DNA from: Neoaquamicrobium sediminum
Lineage (GTDB): Bacteria; Pseudomonadota; Alphaproteobacteria; Rhizobiales; Rhizobiaceae
Assembly: GCF_013240295.1 (NCBI RefSeq)
Contig: NZ_JABETK010000001.1
Location: 806,001-870,000, forward strand
DNA: 64,000 nucleotides
Reading direction: 5' to 3'
A program made the position numbers and the translations under genes. The notes under the pieces are model-generated. The model was given only the letters and a program-made list of their open reading frames with translations. It made no database searches and was not told the origin of the DNA. This document shows positions 40,801 through 49,783 of the stretch, in pieces. Positions within the stretch are counted from its first letter, which is position 1, and every line of letters begins with the position of its first letter.

Positions 40801-41155
40801 AGCGCAAGCCACGGCTACAGACAACGATGCACGGGTCACGACAGCCGACAATTCGGACGGCGGCTCAACGGACACAGCCGACGGCACCGGTGGTGAGCAG
40901 AGCCCCGCCAACGACACGGAGCGGCTTCCGACGCGTTTTGTGGGAACGGTCATGATTTCAGCAGACCGCCCGGCACGGGAGATGCACCAGATCGTCGAGG
41001 CCATAGTCGAGCAGCTGACAACCCTTCCCGGCAGTGAAGTGTCCTTGAAGCTGGAGATCGATGCCGAAGTGCCCGCAGGACTTGACCGCAGCAAGGTGCG
41101 GACGCTGCTGGAAAATGCCTCAACTCTTGGCTTCATTGACAAGGTCGTTTCGTAG
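37839..41155 (+). CDS. DUF499 ATPase with N-terminal HEPN (Swt1-like) domain (frameshift near 39096)
   Basis: About 1105 residues. N-terminal Swt1-like HEPN domain with RNKLAH (R-x4-H, residues about 88-93), the catalytic motif of HEPN ribonucleases. P-loop ATPase with Walker A GGGKTH (about 248) and Walker B LILIDEWVAY (about 360). Long helical C-terminus ending in a beta-rich segment (STDTADGTGG linker, then VSLKLEIDAEVPAG). The frame breaks in the G-run 39096-39100; a sixth G gives GGEGGQEALARLKQTFSRVESSW. DUF499 proteins accompany DUF1156 methylases in defence islands and are believed to be the motor or sensor. The HEPN domain offers an RNA-cleaving effector. It is the last gene of the cassette. 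Confidence 0.83.
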
Positions 41156-41394
41156 AGCTGTAGCCGTTCCGCTGGCGTAGGACGGCAGTCGCCTCGATCA
41201 ACATTTCCTTGGCGGGTGGCTCAATTCATGCCGCCATCGCGGCCGGGCGCGCCGCCCGGTCAACGGCCTGCCCGCACCACCCCGGCGTTGCCGGGCCGTG
41301 TTGGCCGTACCTGCTTTCAGCAGTGACCCGGCGGCTTGTTCGCCCGTCCTTTCTCCCTGGCGTCTTGAGCCAACCGACAACAAAGGAGAAAGTC

Positions 41395-43245
41395 ATGACC
41401 GAGACGCTATCTATCCCTCTTAACAAACTCGTCCTCTGGGACGGCAATGTCCGCAAGACCGGCGTTTCCGATGGAATCGAAGAGCTTTGTGCCTCGATTG
41501 CCGCACACGGGCTCTTGCAGGCGCCCATCGTCCGCAAGACCAAAGGCGGCAAATATGCTGTCGTCGCCGGGCAGCGCCGATTGCTCGCCCTGAAACAGCT
41601 CGCTGAAAAGGGGAGCATCGCCAGCGACGCGGAAATACCGTGCCAGCTTGTGGCTATCAACGCTGATGCTGGCGAAATCAGCCTTGTCGAGAATGTCGTA
41701 CGGGTCGCCATGCACCCTGCCGACCAGTTCGAGGCCTTCCGAGACCTCGTGGACCGTGGCCTCAGTGCCGATGCCGTGGCACGGCGGTTCGGCGTCAGCG
41801 AAGCTGTGGTTACTAAACGCCTGAAGCTGGGGCGGTTAAGCCCGGTCATCCTTGAGGCCTACCGTAACGGCGATATCGACCTCGAAGCCGCGCAAGCCTT
41901 CGCGATATCGGATGATCATACCGCACAGGAGCGTGTGTTCGGCGATTTGCCGGAGTGGAACCGTTCAGCACGCCTTATCCGTAGCGTCCTGACGGAAGAT
42001 GAAATCGCAGTTTCCGACAAGCGTGTGCAGTTCGTTGGGCTTCACGCCTACGAGGAGGCTGGTGGCCTGGTGCGCCGCGACCTGTTCGACGACAGCCATA
42101 GTGGCACAATCCTGGACCCGGTGTTGCTCGACCGTCTCGTAACCGAGAAGCTCGTTGCTATTGCCGACGGTGTGCGTGCCGAGGGCTGGGCCTGGGTTGA
42201 AATCATGCCTACGCTCGACCGTACCGTACTGACCGGGTATCGCCGTACGGCTGCCGAGCAGGTTCCGTTGACTGACGAGCAGCAGGCGGAAATCGACGCC
42301 CTGACTGCCGAGTACGATGAACTCGCCGACTCCGCTGAAGCTGACGAGGGCGATGAATCGGTGCTGGCCCGTCTGGATGACATTCAGGCCCGTCTCGATG
42401 CCATCGAAGCGCAGCAGGAACGCTGGAGCGACGACGTGCTGGCGTCCGCTGGCGCTATCGTCAGCGTGGGCTGGGGCGGTGATGTTGCGGTAGAGCGGGG
42501 TCTGATGCGCGGCGATGACGCCGTCGATCCGGAGGTTGCCGAACAACCGGTTGCGGATGTCGTGCCATCAGCAGGGCTTCCGGCCACGCTCATCACCGAC
42601 CTGACCGCACGCCGAACGGCGGCGTTGCAGGCAACCGCCGCTGGCAACGTATCGGTCATGGTCGCGGCCGTCGTTCATGCTCTGGCTTTACGGGCCTTCT
42701 ATCGCTTCGCGCATGAGACCTGCGTGAAGCTGTCTGTCGAGGTCGCCAGCCCGGAGCGCAGTATGGGCGTGCCGGAGGCCTGTGCCGCCGTGCAGCGGAT
42801 GGCGGATTCGCACCGGGCATGGAACGAGCGTCTTCCCGAAGACCCTGTCATACTCTGGAACTGGTGCCTGCAGCAGCCGCAGGGTGTGCTGCTGGAGCTG
42901 CTGGCTCATATCGGGGCGCTGTCAATCGACGCCATCCGGCTGAAGGGTGACCGTATCGGTAGCGCGCGTCTTGCCCACGCTGACGCTTTGGCTGAGGCGA
43001 TTGGGTTCGACATAGCGGATCACTACGTTCCCGACGTTCCGACCTACTTCGGCCGAGTCAGCAGCGCGCAGATCGTATCGGCGCTCTGCGAGGCGAAAGG
43101 GACGCCCGCCGCACCGGCATGGAGCCGGATGAAGAAAGCCGAGCTGGCAGCGCTTGCTGCCCGTGAGGTTGCCGGGACGGGCTGGCTTCCAGAAGTTCTT
43201 CGCGCTCGTGACCCGTTGTCCGACAGCCTGGACAACGCAGCTTAG
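41395..43245 (+). CDS. ParB/RepB/Spo0J-family protein (616 residues), no ParA partner seen
   Basis: The ATG at 41395 was chosen because AAAGGAGAAAG precedes it; the longer frame upstream is non-coding. N-terminal ParB/Srx domain (IPLNKLVLWDGNVRKT, GLLQAPIVRKTKGGKYAVVAGQRRL, SLVENVVR; residues about 6-110), helix-turn-helix (AVARRFGVSEAVVTKRLKLG, about 123-142), an acidic coiled region (about 300-340) and a long helical C-terminus. Large solitary ParB-like proteins of this kind are typical of plasmids and integrative conjugative elements. ParB CTPases bind centromere-like sites. The 239-base gap before it holds no gene, and a strong terminator follows. Confidence 0.8.
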   Translation: MTETLSIPLNKLVLWDGNVRKTGVSDGIEELCASIAAHGLLQAPIVRKTKGGKYAVVAGQRRLLALKQLAEKGSIASDAEIPCQLVAINADAGEISLVENVVRVAMHPADQFEAFRDLVDRGLSADAVARRFGVSEAVVTKRLKLGRLSPVILEAYRNGDIDLEAAQAFAISDDHTAQERVFGDLPEWNRSARLIRSVLTEDEIAVSDKRVQFVGLHAYEEAGGLVRRDLFDDSHSGTILDPVLLDRLVTEKLVAIADGVRAEGWAWVEIMPTLDRTVLTGYRRTAAEQVPLTDEQQAEIDALTAEYDELADSAEADEGDESVLARLDDIQARLDAIEAQQERWSDDVLASAGAIVSVGWGGDVAVERGLMRGDDAVDPEVAEQPVADVVPSAGLPATLITDLTARRTAALQATAAGNVSVMVAAVVHALALRAFYRFAHETCVKLSVEVASPERSMGVPEACAAVQRMADSHRAWNERLPEDPVILWNWCLQQPQGVLLELLAHIGALSIDAIRLKGDRIGSARLAHADALAEAIGFDIADHYVPDVPTYFGRVSSAQIVSALCEAKGTPAAPAWSRMKKAELAALAAREVAGTGWLPEVLRARDPLSDSLDNAA

Positions 43246-43263
43246 TAGCCAATCAGCTACGAC

Positions 43264-43298
43264 GCCAACCGCGCCTTCGGCGCGGTTGGCTTTTTTTT
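43264..43298 (+). terminator. Rho-independent terminator after the ParB gene
   Basis: Perfect 12-bp stem GCCAACCGCGCC / GGCGCGGTTGGC with a 3-base TTC loop, followed directly by eight T residues. Confidence 0.93.
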
Positions 43299-43310
43299 CG
43301 TGGTCCAATT

Positions 43311-43426
43311 CGTCCCGTACGGGACGTTTTGAAGTTATGCTCGGCAGTGAATACGAAAATCATCCCGTTCGGTTCTTTTTCTGGATTTTTAACGGATGTT
43401 GCGATAAAATCGTCCCGATAGGGGTG
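43311..43426. promoter_or_regulatory. Three operator-like repeats at exact 50-bp spacing upstream of hipB
   Basis: Perfect palindrome CGTCCCGTACGGGACG at 43311-43326, and degenerate copies CATCCCGTTCGGTTCT (43361-43376) and CGTCCCGATAGGGGTG (43411-43426). The three start points are exactly 50 bases apart. The last touches the ribosome binding site of hipB. A TATAAT-like GATAAAAT (43403-43410) lies just before it. Arrays of TCCC...GGGA sites fit autoregulation by the HipB antitoxin. Confidence 0.65.
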
Positions 43427-43430
43427 ATTT

Positions 43431-43655
43431 ATGCAAACGATCCTAGACAGCAAGAGCTTGGGCCTTCTCATCCGCACAGAGAGGAAGGCGCAGAAATTGA
43501 CGCAGGAGCAGCTGGCGGGCCTGACGGGTGTCGGCGTGCGCTTCGTGCGCGAGCTGGAGGCTGGAAAGGAAAGTTGCCAGATCGGCCGCGCCCTTCAGGT
43601 GGCGGCGTCTCTGGGGCTGACCGTGTCAGTCAGCAGACGGCAGGAGGGCGGCTGA
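43431..43655 (+). CDS. hipB: HipB-like antitoxin/repressor, second copy
   Basis: A 74-residue XRE-family protein with helix-turn-helix LTQEQLAGLTGVGVRFVRELEAG (residues about 22-44), a normal length for a minimal HipB. AGGGG lies seven bases before the ATG, inside the third operator repeat, so bound HipB could also hinder translation or initiation. The stop overlaps the hipA start by one base (TGATG). It is unlike the longer HipB at 20808-21140, so the two pairs were acquired separately. Confidence 0.88.
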   Translation: MQTILDSKSLGLLIRTERKAQKLTQEQLAGLTGVGVRFVRELEAGKESCQIGRALQVAASLGLTVSVSRRQEGG

Positions 43656-44913
43656 TGGCGCATCTGCTGGATGTGTGGTTCGGCGAGACGAAGGCGGGCG
43701 CGCTCGCTCAGGACGAGGCGGGGGCTCTGAGCTTTGCCTATGACCCCGGCTATCTCACGGGGGTGGACCCGCGCGCTATTTCTTTTTCGATGCCACTGCA
43801 GGAGGCCCCCTACACGGATCGCGTTGTTCGCCCCTTTTTCTCCGGCCTGTTGCCGGATGAAGGCGCGCGCCAGCGTCTGGCGGGTGCGCTCGGAATCTCG
43901 GCGGGCAACGCTTTCGGGCTTCTGGAAGTGATCGGCGGTGAATGCGCCGGTGCTTTGTCGCTCTATCCGGCTGGTGAGGCGCCGCCCTCGTCCGACGATG
44001 ACGGCATCGAAATTTTGAGCCAGCCCCGCCTTGAGGAAATCCTCGGCAAGCTGCGTGAACGCCCTCTGCTCGGCGGCGAGGAAGGAGTGCGCCTTTCGCT
44101 TGCCGGCGCGCAGGACAAAATTGCTGTCTGCGTGGAAGGCGATGCCATCGGGCTCGCCAAAGGCGGGCGCCCGACCACGCATATCCTGAAGCCTTTCATA
44201 CAGGCGCTAGACGGCACTGTTGAGAACGAGCTGTTCTGTCTGCGGCTGGCGGCGCGCCTGAAGCTTCCCGTGCCCGCCGTCGAAATGCGCTACGGCGGAA
44301 CGATTCCGTTCCTTCTTGTGGAACGCTATGACCGCGCCGCCCACAAGGACGGGACCATCACGCGCCTTCATCAGGAGGATTTCTGTCAGGCGCTCAGCGT
44401 GCCGCCAGAATTGAAATATGAGGAAGAAGGGGGCCCAGGGACAGAGCGGTCGCTGGACCTGATCGGCCGGGCTACTGCCCGTCCGGCGGCCGACCGTCTG
44501 GCCTTCATCCGCGCACTGATTTTCCACTACCTCGTCGGCAATGCCGACGCGCATGGGAAGAACTATGCCTTGCTTTATCGCGGTAAGGTTCCCGACCTTG
44601 CGCCGCTCTACGATGTAGTCTGCACGGCCGCCTATCCGCGGCTCGCGAAAAACAAGCCATGTCGATTGGCGGGCGGGCGGTCCCTGACACCATCCAGTTG
44701 AAACACTGGCTGACGCTCGTGCCGGATACGAAGGGCGCGCAGCGTCTTCTGGTGAAAGATTTGGCCGATCTGGCAGGACGCATCGGCGGCGAAGCTGACA
44801 GGCTCTTGGCGGAGTTTGAGGAGACGGGTATCACCCACGGAATTCTCAAGGTCATTCACGCCGTCATCGAGACGCGCGCGGCCCACTTACTTCGCATTAC
44901 GGAAAAGGTTTGA
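43655..44913 (+). CDS. hipA: HipA-family kinase toxin, second copy (frameshift near 44656)
   Basis: About 419 residues. N-terminal subdomain (GALSFAYDPGYL, FFSGLLPDEG), phosphate-binding loop with the autophosphorylation-type serine LSLAGAQDKIAV (about 148-159), ERYDR, catalytic HYLVGNADAHGKNYALLY and metal-binding LAPLYDVVCT. The frame breaks at 44656; one more G gives LAKNKAMSIGG, a conserved HipA segment, and the stop then falls at 44913. Family members phosphorylate aminoacyl-tRNA synthetases. It is coupled to hipB. Confidence 0.86.
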
Positions 44914-45026
44914 TGGCTGGCCTGAGGCCACAACAGAATATTGCTTCCGCCGCAACGGCGTTGCTAGCGGTGCTGGCATTCCCCGACGTGGCCATTTAAA
45001 GTTCCAGGGAAGTTACCGAGGGGATC

Positions 45027-46861
45027 ATGGCGAAAATCGAAAATCATAAGTACAGCATTCAGGAAGCATTCCAGGAGTGTTTCTACATCGTACCCGACTA
45101 TCAGCGCGAATATGTCTGGACCGACAAAGAGGTTAATCAACTTCTTGACGACATCAACGAGCAGATCGACGGAGGTCATGAACGCGAGTATTTCATTGGC
45201 ACGGTTTTGGTGTCCCCTACAGCGCAGAAGAACCACTACGAAGTTATCGACGGCCAGCAGCGTCTGACTACGTTCTTTCTGCTGTTGTGCGCCTTGAAGC
45301 AGATGTTTCAGGGAGAAGCGCAGCACCAGATCATTACCGGCCTGATCTCGGCCAGCTATGTTGATAAAAGCGGCGAGACTCGAACCAACCTCAAGCTGGA
45401 GCCGCGATATGAAAACGCCGGTGAAGTTATGGCTAAGTTGGTGGAGCTGAACACCAACCCCTGGCCGTCCGTGCCGGCATTCAGGCAGCAGGCATCACGA
45501 GCTTCGGATCGCTGGAGAATCTCGTCAACGCCTATAGCACTATCTACCGCTACCTGGAGGACAACTACGAAGACGCTTCCAAGCTGAAAAAATATTGGGG
45601 CTATCTGGCGAACAACGTCGTCTTCATTCAGATTTCGACCGACGTTAGCAGTGCGCTGAAGATTTTTGAAACGATCAACGAGCGCGGCGTTGGTCTGAAC
45701 CCGATGGACTTACTCAAAAACCTGCTGTTCACACAAGTTCCACAGGCCCAGTTCACGCAGCTCAAGAACGAATGGAAGAAGATCACCGGCCCACTTGAGA
45801 AAGAAAAGGAGAAGCCGCTCCGCTTTCTTCGCTATTTCCTAATGGCCAACTACGTCATCGACAACGACCGCAGCGATGCCGTGGTGCGTGAGGACGAGAT
45901 TTACGATTGGTTTGTCAAAAAGGACAACGCTGCCCTTTGCGATTACCGCAACAAGCCGTTCGAGTTTGTCCGCAAGATCATCCGCAACGTGGACAGCTAC
46001 ATTTCCTTTGGCAATGGGCTTGGTAACGATGGCAAGCCGAGTATCCCCATGGACAGCCTGAAGAGGCTGGCAGGAGGCGCGTTCAGTCTGCACTATGTCC
46101 TGCTACTGGCCGCCGCGCCCCTGCCAAAGCCCTTGTTCGACCATTTTGTCTCCCAGCTTGAGAGCTTCCTGTTCTACTACATCTTCACCAAGACTCCGAC
46201 GAAGGATCTGGAGCGGAATTTCTCGCTGTGGGCCGATGAACTGAGGGAAATCGCCGGCAAGACCGATACAGCCGAGCAGCGTATCGCCCTCAATGCCTTT
46301 GTCGCGAACCATTTCCAGAGCAATATGGAATCGAAGGCGCAGGAACTGTCCGACGCGCTCAAGCGCCTCACGCTTCATACCATGCAGCAATATCGGACCC
46401 GTTACCTGCTGGCCCGGCTCACGCAGCATGTCGAGATGGCGTTCAACGGCGTCAAAGCACCCGGTAGTCTCGGCTCGTTCACAGACCTTGAGATCGAGCA
46501 TATTCTGCCTAACACACCCACCGCCGAGTTGCGCAATCAATGGACTGCCGAGAGTCCTCATAGCCTCTATGATGATTACAAGAATCGGCTGGGCAATCTG
46601 ACGCTTCTGGAGAAGCCAATCAACATCGTCGCCGGGAATGATTTCTATTCGGAGAAAACGGCGGAGTATCGAAAAAGCGGCAACTACCTAACCCGCAGCC
46701 TAGTCGAACTTACCGAAGTCGGCCAGAACAGCTCTGTCACCAGAATCAACAAGATGCTGAAGTCTTATCCAGCGTGGAACGCCACATCGATTGATGATCG
46801 ACATGGCCAGCTCATCGAGCTGGCAAAAGATGTCTGGCGCACTGCGCCACTCGACGGCTGA
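45027..46861 (+). CDS. DUF262/DUF1524 (GmrSD-like) nuclease (frameshift near 45458)
   Basis: About 611 residues. N-terminal DUF262 ParB-like NTPase domain (YIVPDYQREYVWTDKE, YEVIDGQQRLTTFFLL; residues about 18-95) and C-terminal DUF1524 HNH nuclease (LEIEHILPNTP, then NRLGNLTLLEKPIN; about 490-540). This is the architecture of GmrSD-type modification-dependent restriction enzymes, which use the DGQQR loop for NTP hydrolysis. The frame breaks in the C-run 45458-45461; one more C gives NPLAVRAGIQAAGITSFGSL. A plausible start at 45027 follows GAGGGG. The next gene starts 13 bases after the stop, forming a three-gene unit. Confidence 0.85.
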
Positions 46862-46874
46862 ATGCGGGGATAAC

Positions 46875-47579
46875 TTGGAGAACGGCCGTCTTTCTGATCT
46901 ACGGGATTTTTACAGTTTGATAGCGTCGCTTGCCGCTCTCAGTTCTCCACGAACCTTGTCGGCTAGCTCTGGCCGAATGTCTTGGCCGCAACGAGGCGTG
47001 TATTTTTTTATGGAAGATGGGGAGACTCGATCCGACAGCGGGACCGGGTTGCGCATAGTACGCGTTGGAACTCATGCGCTAAAAGACAGCTCAGGGACGA
47101 TGCTATGGACACGCCTGTCGCAGCACAAAGGCAGAGTATCAAGTGGCGGTGGAAACCACAGAGGATCGATTTTCCGCCTTATCGTCGGTACGGCTATACT
47201 GAATCGCGACAATATTGATCACCCGACATGGGGCCAGGGCAATAACGCCCCAAAAACCATTCGCACAGAGGAAATCTCGCTGGAGCGGCAAGTAAGCAAC
47301 GTTCTGGGTGCCATGCAATTCCTGTGTCTGTCTGTGCCGGATGCCCCCGGACCGAACAGTCTGCGGGGCCACATCGAGCGCAATGCCATTGCGCTCCTCA
47401 GCAATTTCGGGCGGGAGCCGCTTGATCCACCGAGCACGGCATGGCTCGGGCGACATTGCGACCGGGAGCGCATCTGCCGTTCCGGCCTTTGGAACTCAAA
47501 TCATGTCGACGAGCGTCATGATCCGCTTTTTCTGCGCACCCTCGAACAGGCGATTCTGGCGATGGAGCGCGAGCAATGA
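46875..47579 (+). CDS. GIY-YIG-like nuclease protein
   Basis: A 234-residue protein. A TTG at 46875 is preferred (GCGGGG just upstream) because the longer ATG frame overlaps the DUF262 gene. GVYFFMEDGE and RIVRVGTHAL (residues about 40-65) match the two beta-strands of the GIY-YIG core, with LWTRLSQHKG and a downstream IERNAIALL glutamate as further expected elements. The enzyme class cuts DNA. It overlaps the next gene by four bases (ATGA). GIY-YIG and DUF262/HNH side by side suggest a nuclease-based defence unit. Confidence 0.6.
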   Translation: MENGRLSDLRDFYSLIASLAALSSPRTLSASSGRMSWPQRGVYFFMEDGETRSDSGTGLRIVRVGTHALKDSSGTMLWTRLSQHKGRVSSGGGNHRGSIFRLIVGTAILNRDNIDHPTWGQGNNAPKTIRTEEISLERQVSNVLGAMQFLCLSVPDAPGPNSLRGHIERNAIALLSNFGREPLDPPSTAWLGRHCDRERICRSGLWNSNHVDERHDPLFLRTLEQAILAMEREQ

Positions 47580-48229
47580 TTGTCGTAATCCAGTGCGCCG
47601 CAACAAAACAACCAAACGCCGGGCATCTTCGGACAGATGACGGCCGCAGAGTCATGTTTGTAGCGCAACCGTCCATGGCCCCGCCTGCCACAGGGGTTCA
47701 TTATGCCCGGCCCGATGATCTGTCGGGAGCGGGGTCTTCATGGCGGGAAAGGCTGATGCGCTACAACGCCGATCCCCAAGGCGACCCACTTGGCCTGCTA
47801 CCAGCCATCTCCCTCTACACTCACCCGACGTACAGACGCCTTGCCGAGGCGATTGACCCCAACAGGCTTTTCATTTTGTCAGCCGGGTGGGGGCTTCTTC
47901 CCGCGTCATACTTGACGCCGAACTACGACATTACGTTCAGTCCCATGGCCGAGCCGTACAAACGGCGTCGTCGAGCTGACCGCTATCAGGATTTTGCGAT
48001 ACTCCCGGATAATGTCGACGAGCCTATGGTTTTCTTTGGTGGCAAGGACTATGTGCAGCTGTTCGCGTCCCTGACGAGAACGCATAGAGGACCGCGAACG
48101 GTGTTCTATAATTCGCAACTGCCGCCCAATGCATCCGGCTGTCGCCTTGAGCGGTTCGCAACGACCACACGGACCAATTGGCACTACGAATGCGCTGGCG
48201 GATGGCTAGCACAGCTTCGATCTTGCTAG
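47576..48229 (+). CDS. YaaA/DUF6884-like protein
   Basis: A 217-residue protein, ATG overlapping the previous TGA. It begins with a strand and cysteine (IVVIQCAATKQPNAG) and has the segment LFILSAGWGLLPASYLTPNYDITFS, closely resembling the LSAKYGLL...YD core of the YaaA/DUF6884 and TGT-associated family, proposed to act on DNA bases or nucleotides. The family function here is unsettled. It completes a trio with the DUF262/HNH and GIY-YIG proteins. The 43 bases that follow show no gene before the boundary repeat. Confidence 0.5.
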   Translation: MIVVIQCAATKQPNAGHLRTDDGRRVMFVAQPSMAPPATGVHYARPDDLSGAGSSWRERLMRYNADPQGDPLGLLPAISLYTHPTYRRLAEAIDPNRLFILSAGWGLLPASYLTPNYDITFSPMAEPYKRRRRADRYQDFAILPDNVDEPMVFFGGKDYVQLFASLTRTHRGPRTVFYNSQLPPNASGCRLERFATTTRTNWHYECAGGWLAQLRSC

Positions 48230-48271
48230 AATTTATATAGCTCCTACAATGACATAGTGGTGCCCAGTTTC

Positions 48272-48292
48272 ATCCTGTCCGGCGCGCCATTT
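48272..48292 (+). repeat. 21-bp near copy of the tRNA-Arg 3' end: probable island boundary
   Basis: It matches 8659-8679 at 19 of 21 positions (from the T-loop end through GGCGCGCCATTT), in the same orientation. The upstream bases (GTTTC) loosely resemble the rest of the T-loop, but no tRNA can be folded. It lies exactly where defence genes end and catabolic genes begin. The 196 bases that follow (48293-48488) hold no supported gene; CCGCACC-N6-GGTGCGG (about 48323-48342) is a small hairpin. Confidence 0.5.
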
Positions 48293-48488
48293 TTCTAACT
48301 GAAGCCGTCGAATGATGAGACCGCACCCAAATTGGTGCGGAGACACCGGTCAGGGTGCCGTGTGCAGGCGGCCGGGGCGCGTAGAGCTGGAGCGCTCGCC
48401 GGCGCTGGGACGCTGGGTGCTGCGTGCAGACTGGTTTCCGGCCGTGCTGTCCTGCTACATCGACCGACGACCAACCCGAGGGTGCACC

Positions 48489-49783
48489 TCAAATCGCCAA
48501 GGCAGGGCTTTCCTGGATTACGGCACTCACCAGGATTTCCGCGATCTCGCCAAGGCGGGCCTCGTTCATCGGCAATGACAGGAAGATGTCGCCGCGCGGT
48601 GTCAGGAGGAGACCGCGTCCCAGGCAATTCAGGTGAACGAGTTGCCTCAGCATCATCGTTTGCGGGTGTATCTGCGCAACCTTCATGGGCGGCTGCGCAC
48701 CGATATGGAGGCTGAGTATCGACCCGATGCCGCTGAGGCACACATCGAGGCCGGCCTGCGACAGCCGCGCATTCACCGTTGCGCGGAAAGCCTCGGTGCG
48801 CTGGAGGAACGCATCGGCGGCGTCGGGTGTGAAGCTCGAGCGTAGGCCCGCAAGCCCTCCGCTCATCGACATGATGTTGTTGTTGAAAGTGCCCGCATGC
48901 TTTAGCGCGCCCGGCAGGCGCGGATCGAAACGGTCCATCAGGGCCCTCGAGCCGCCGAATGCGCCAAAGGACAGGCCCGCGCCGAGATATTTTTGCCGAG
49001 GGTCGTCATGTCGGGCACGATACCGTAGTGGCCTTGCAGGCCGGCGCGCCCGAGGCGCGAAGTCTTCACCTCATCAAAGATGAGCACCGCGCCGCAGCGG
49101 GTCGCCTCCTCGCGCAGCATCGCCAGAAACGCCGCTTCGGCCGGGATGTTGCCGGCCGCGCCCAGCAGCGGCTCGACGAGGATGGCGGCAAGGTCGTCTT
49201 CATGCCGTTTCACGCTGGCGCGTGCGGATTCGATGTCGTTGAAAGACGCCGTGACGAAATCGAACGGGACGTTCATTGGGCTGCCGCCGCCCGCGAAGGT
49301 GAGAACGCCGCCATGATAGGCATCCTCGAACACGAGGACACGCTTGCGGCCCGTTGCGTCGATCGCCGTCAGCAGCGCAAAGAGATTGGCCTCGGTACCG
49401 GAATTGCAGAATCTCAGCCGCTCCAGCGAAGGAAAGCGCCGGCACAACAGTTCGGCCAGTTCGCTCTCGGCGGTGTTCGGACCCGAAAGGACGAGCCCGT
49501 TGTCCAGCACTTCGTGCAGAGCAGCCACGATGACCGGGTCGCTGTGGCCATAGAGACCCGCCGAGAATTCCCCGGCGCAATCGATATATTCGTAGCCGTC
49601 GACATCGGTAAGCATGTCCGCCCTGCCCGACGCGATGACGAGCGGGAACGGATCGAAATGCAGGACGCTGCGCGTATTTCCGCCGGGCATCCATGCCTGT
49701 GCGCGCTCGTGCCGCGCGCAGCTTTCCGGGTGATTGCGGACATACGCCTCACGCAGGTCGTCCAGTCTACCAGCAGCCTTCAT
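48489..49783 (-). CDS. Class III aminotransferase, glutamate-1-semialdehyde aminomutase-like (frameshift near 48990)
   Basis: A PLP-dependent enzyme of about 431 residues. N-terminal GGNTRSVLHFDPFPLVIASG is typical of the GSA-aminomutase subgroup; then FCNSGTEANLFAL (cofactor phosphate), YHGG, FDEVKTSRLG and the lysine motif TLGK. The frame breaks in the T-run 48990-48994 (A-run on the coding strand). Repair gives TLGK(K)YLGAGLSFGAFGGSRALMDRFD, the conserved continuation. The C-terminal part ends at 48489. Its start overlaps the stop of the second aminotransferase (ATGA), so it is the fourth gene of the hyu operon. Confidence 0.82.

Larger units (their letters stand above)
8677..48292. mobile_element. 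Composite defence-rich genomic island, no integrase left
   Basis: Bounded on the left by the tRNA-Arg fragment and on the right by a 21-bp near copy of its 3' end, immediately before a chromosomal-type catabolic cluster. Inside are a cut relaxase, a ParB-like protein, phage fragments, two insertion sequences, two hipBA pairs and at least four multi-gene defence-like operons. No integrase is visible; it may have been lost in the deletion at the IS21 element. The boundaries are inferred from the repeat and from the change in gene content. Confidence 0.45.

Noticed and set aside
28081..41155. DISARM or BREX system
   Set aside because: The helicase and methylase are suggestive, but no DrmA/B/C, PglZ or BrxC-like genes are present.
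48295..48741. Genes in either strand around 48300-48740
   Set aside because: These frames overlap the aminotransferase C-terminus or lack ribosome binding sites and recognisable protein features.
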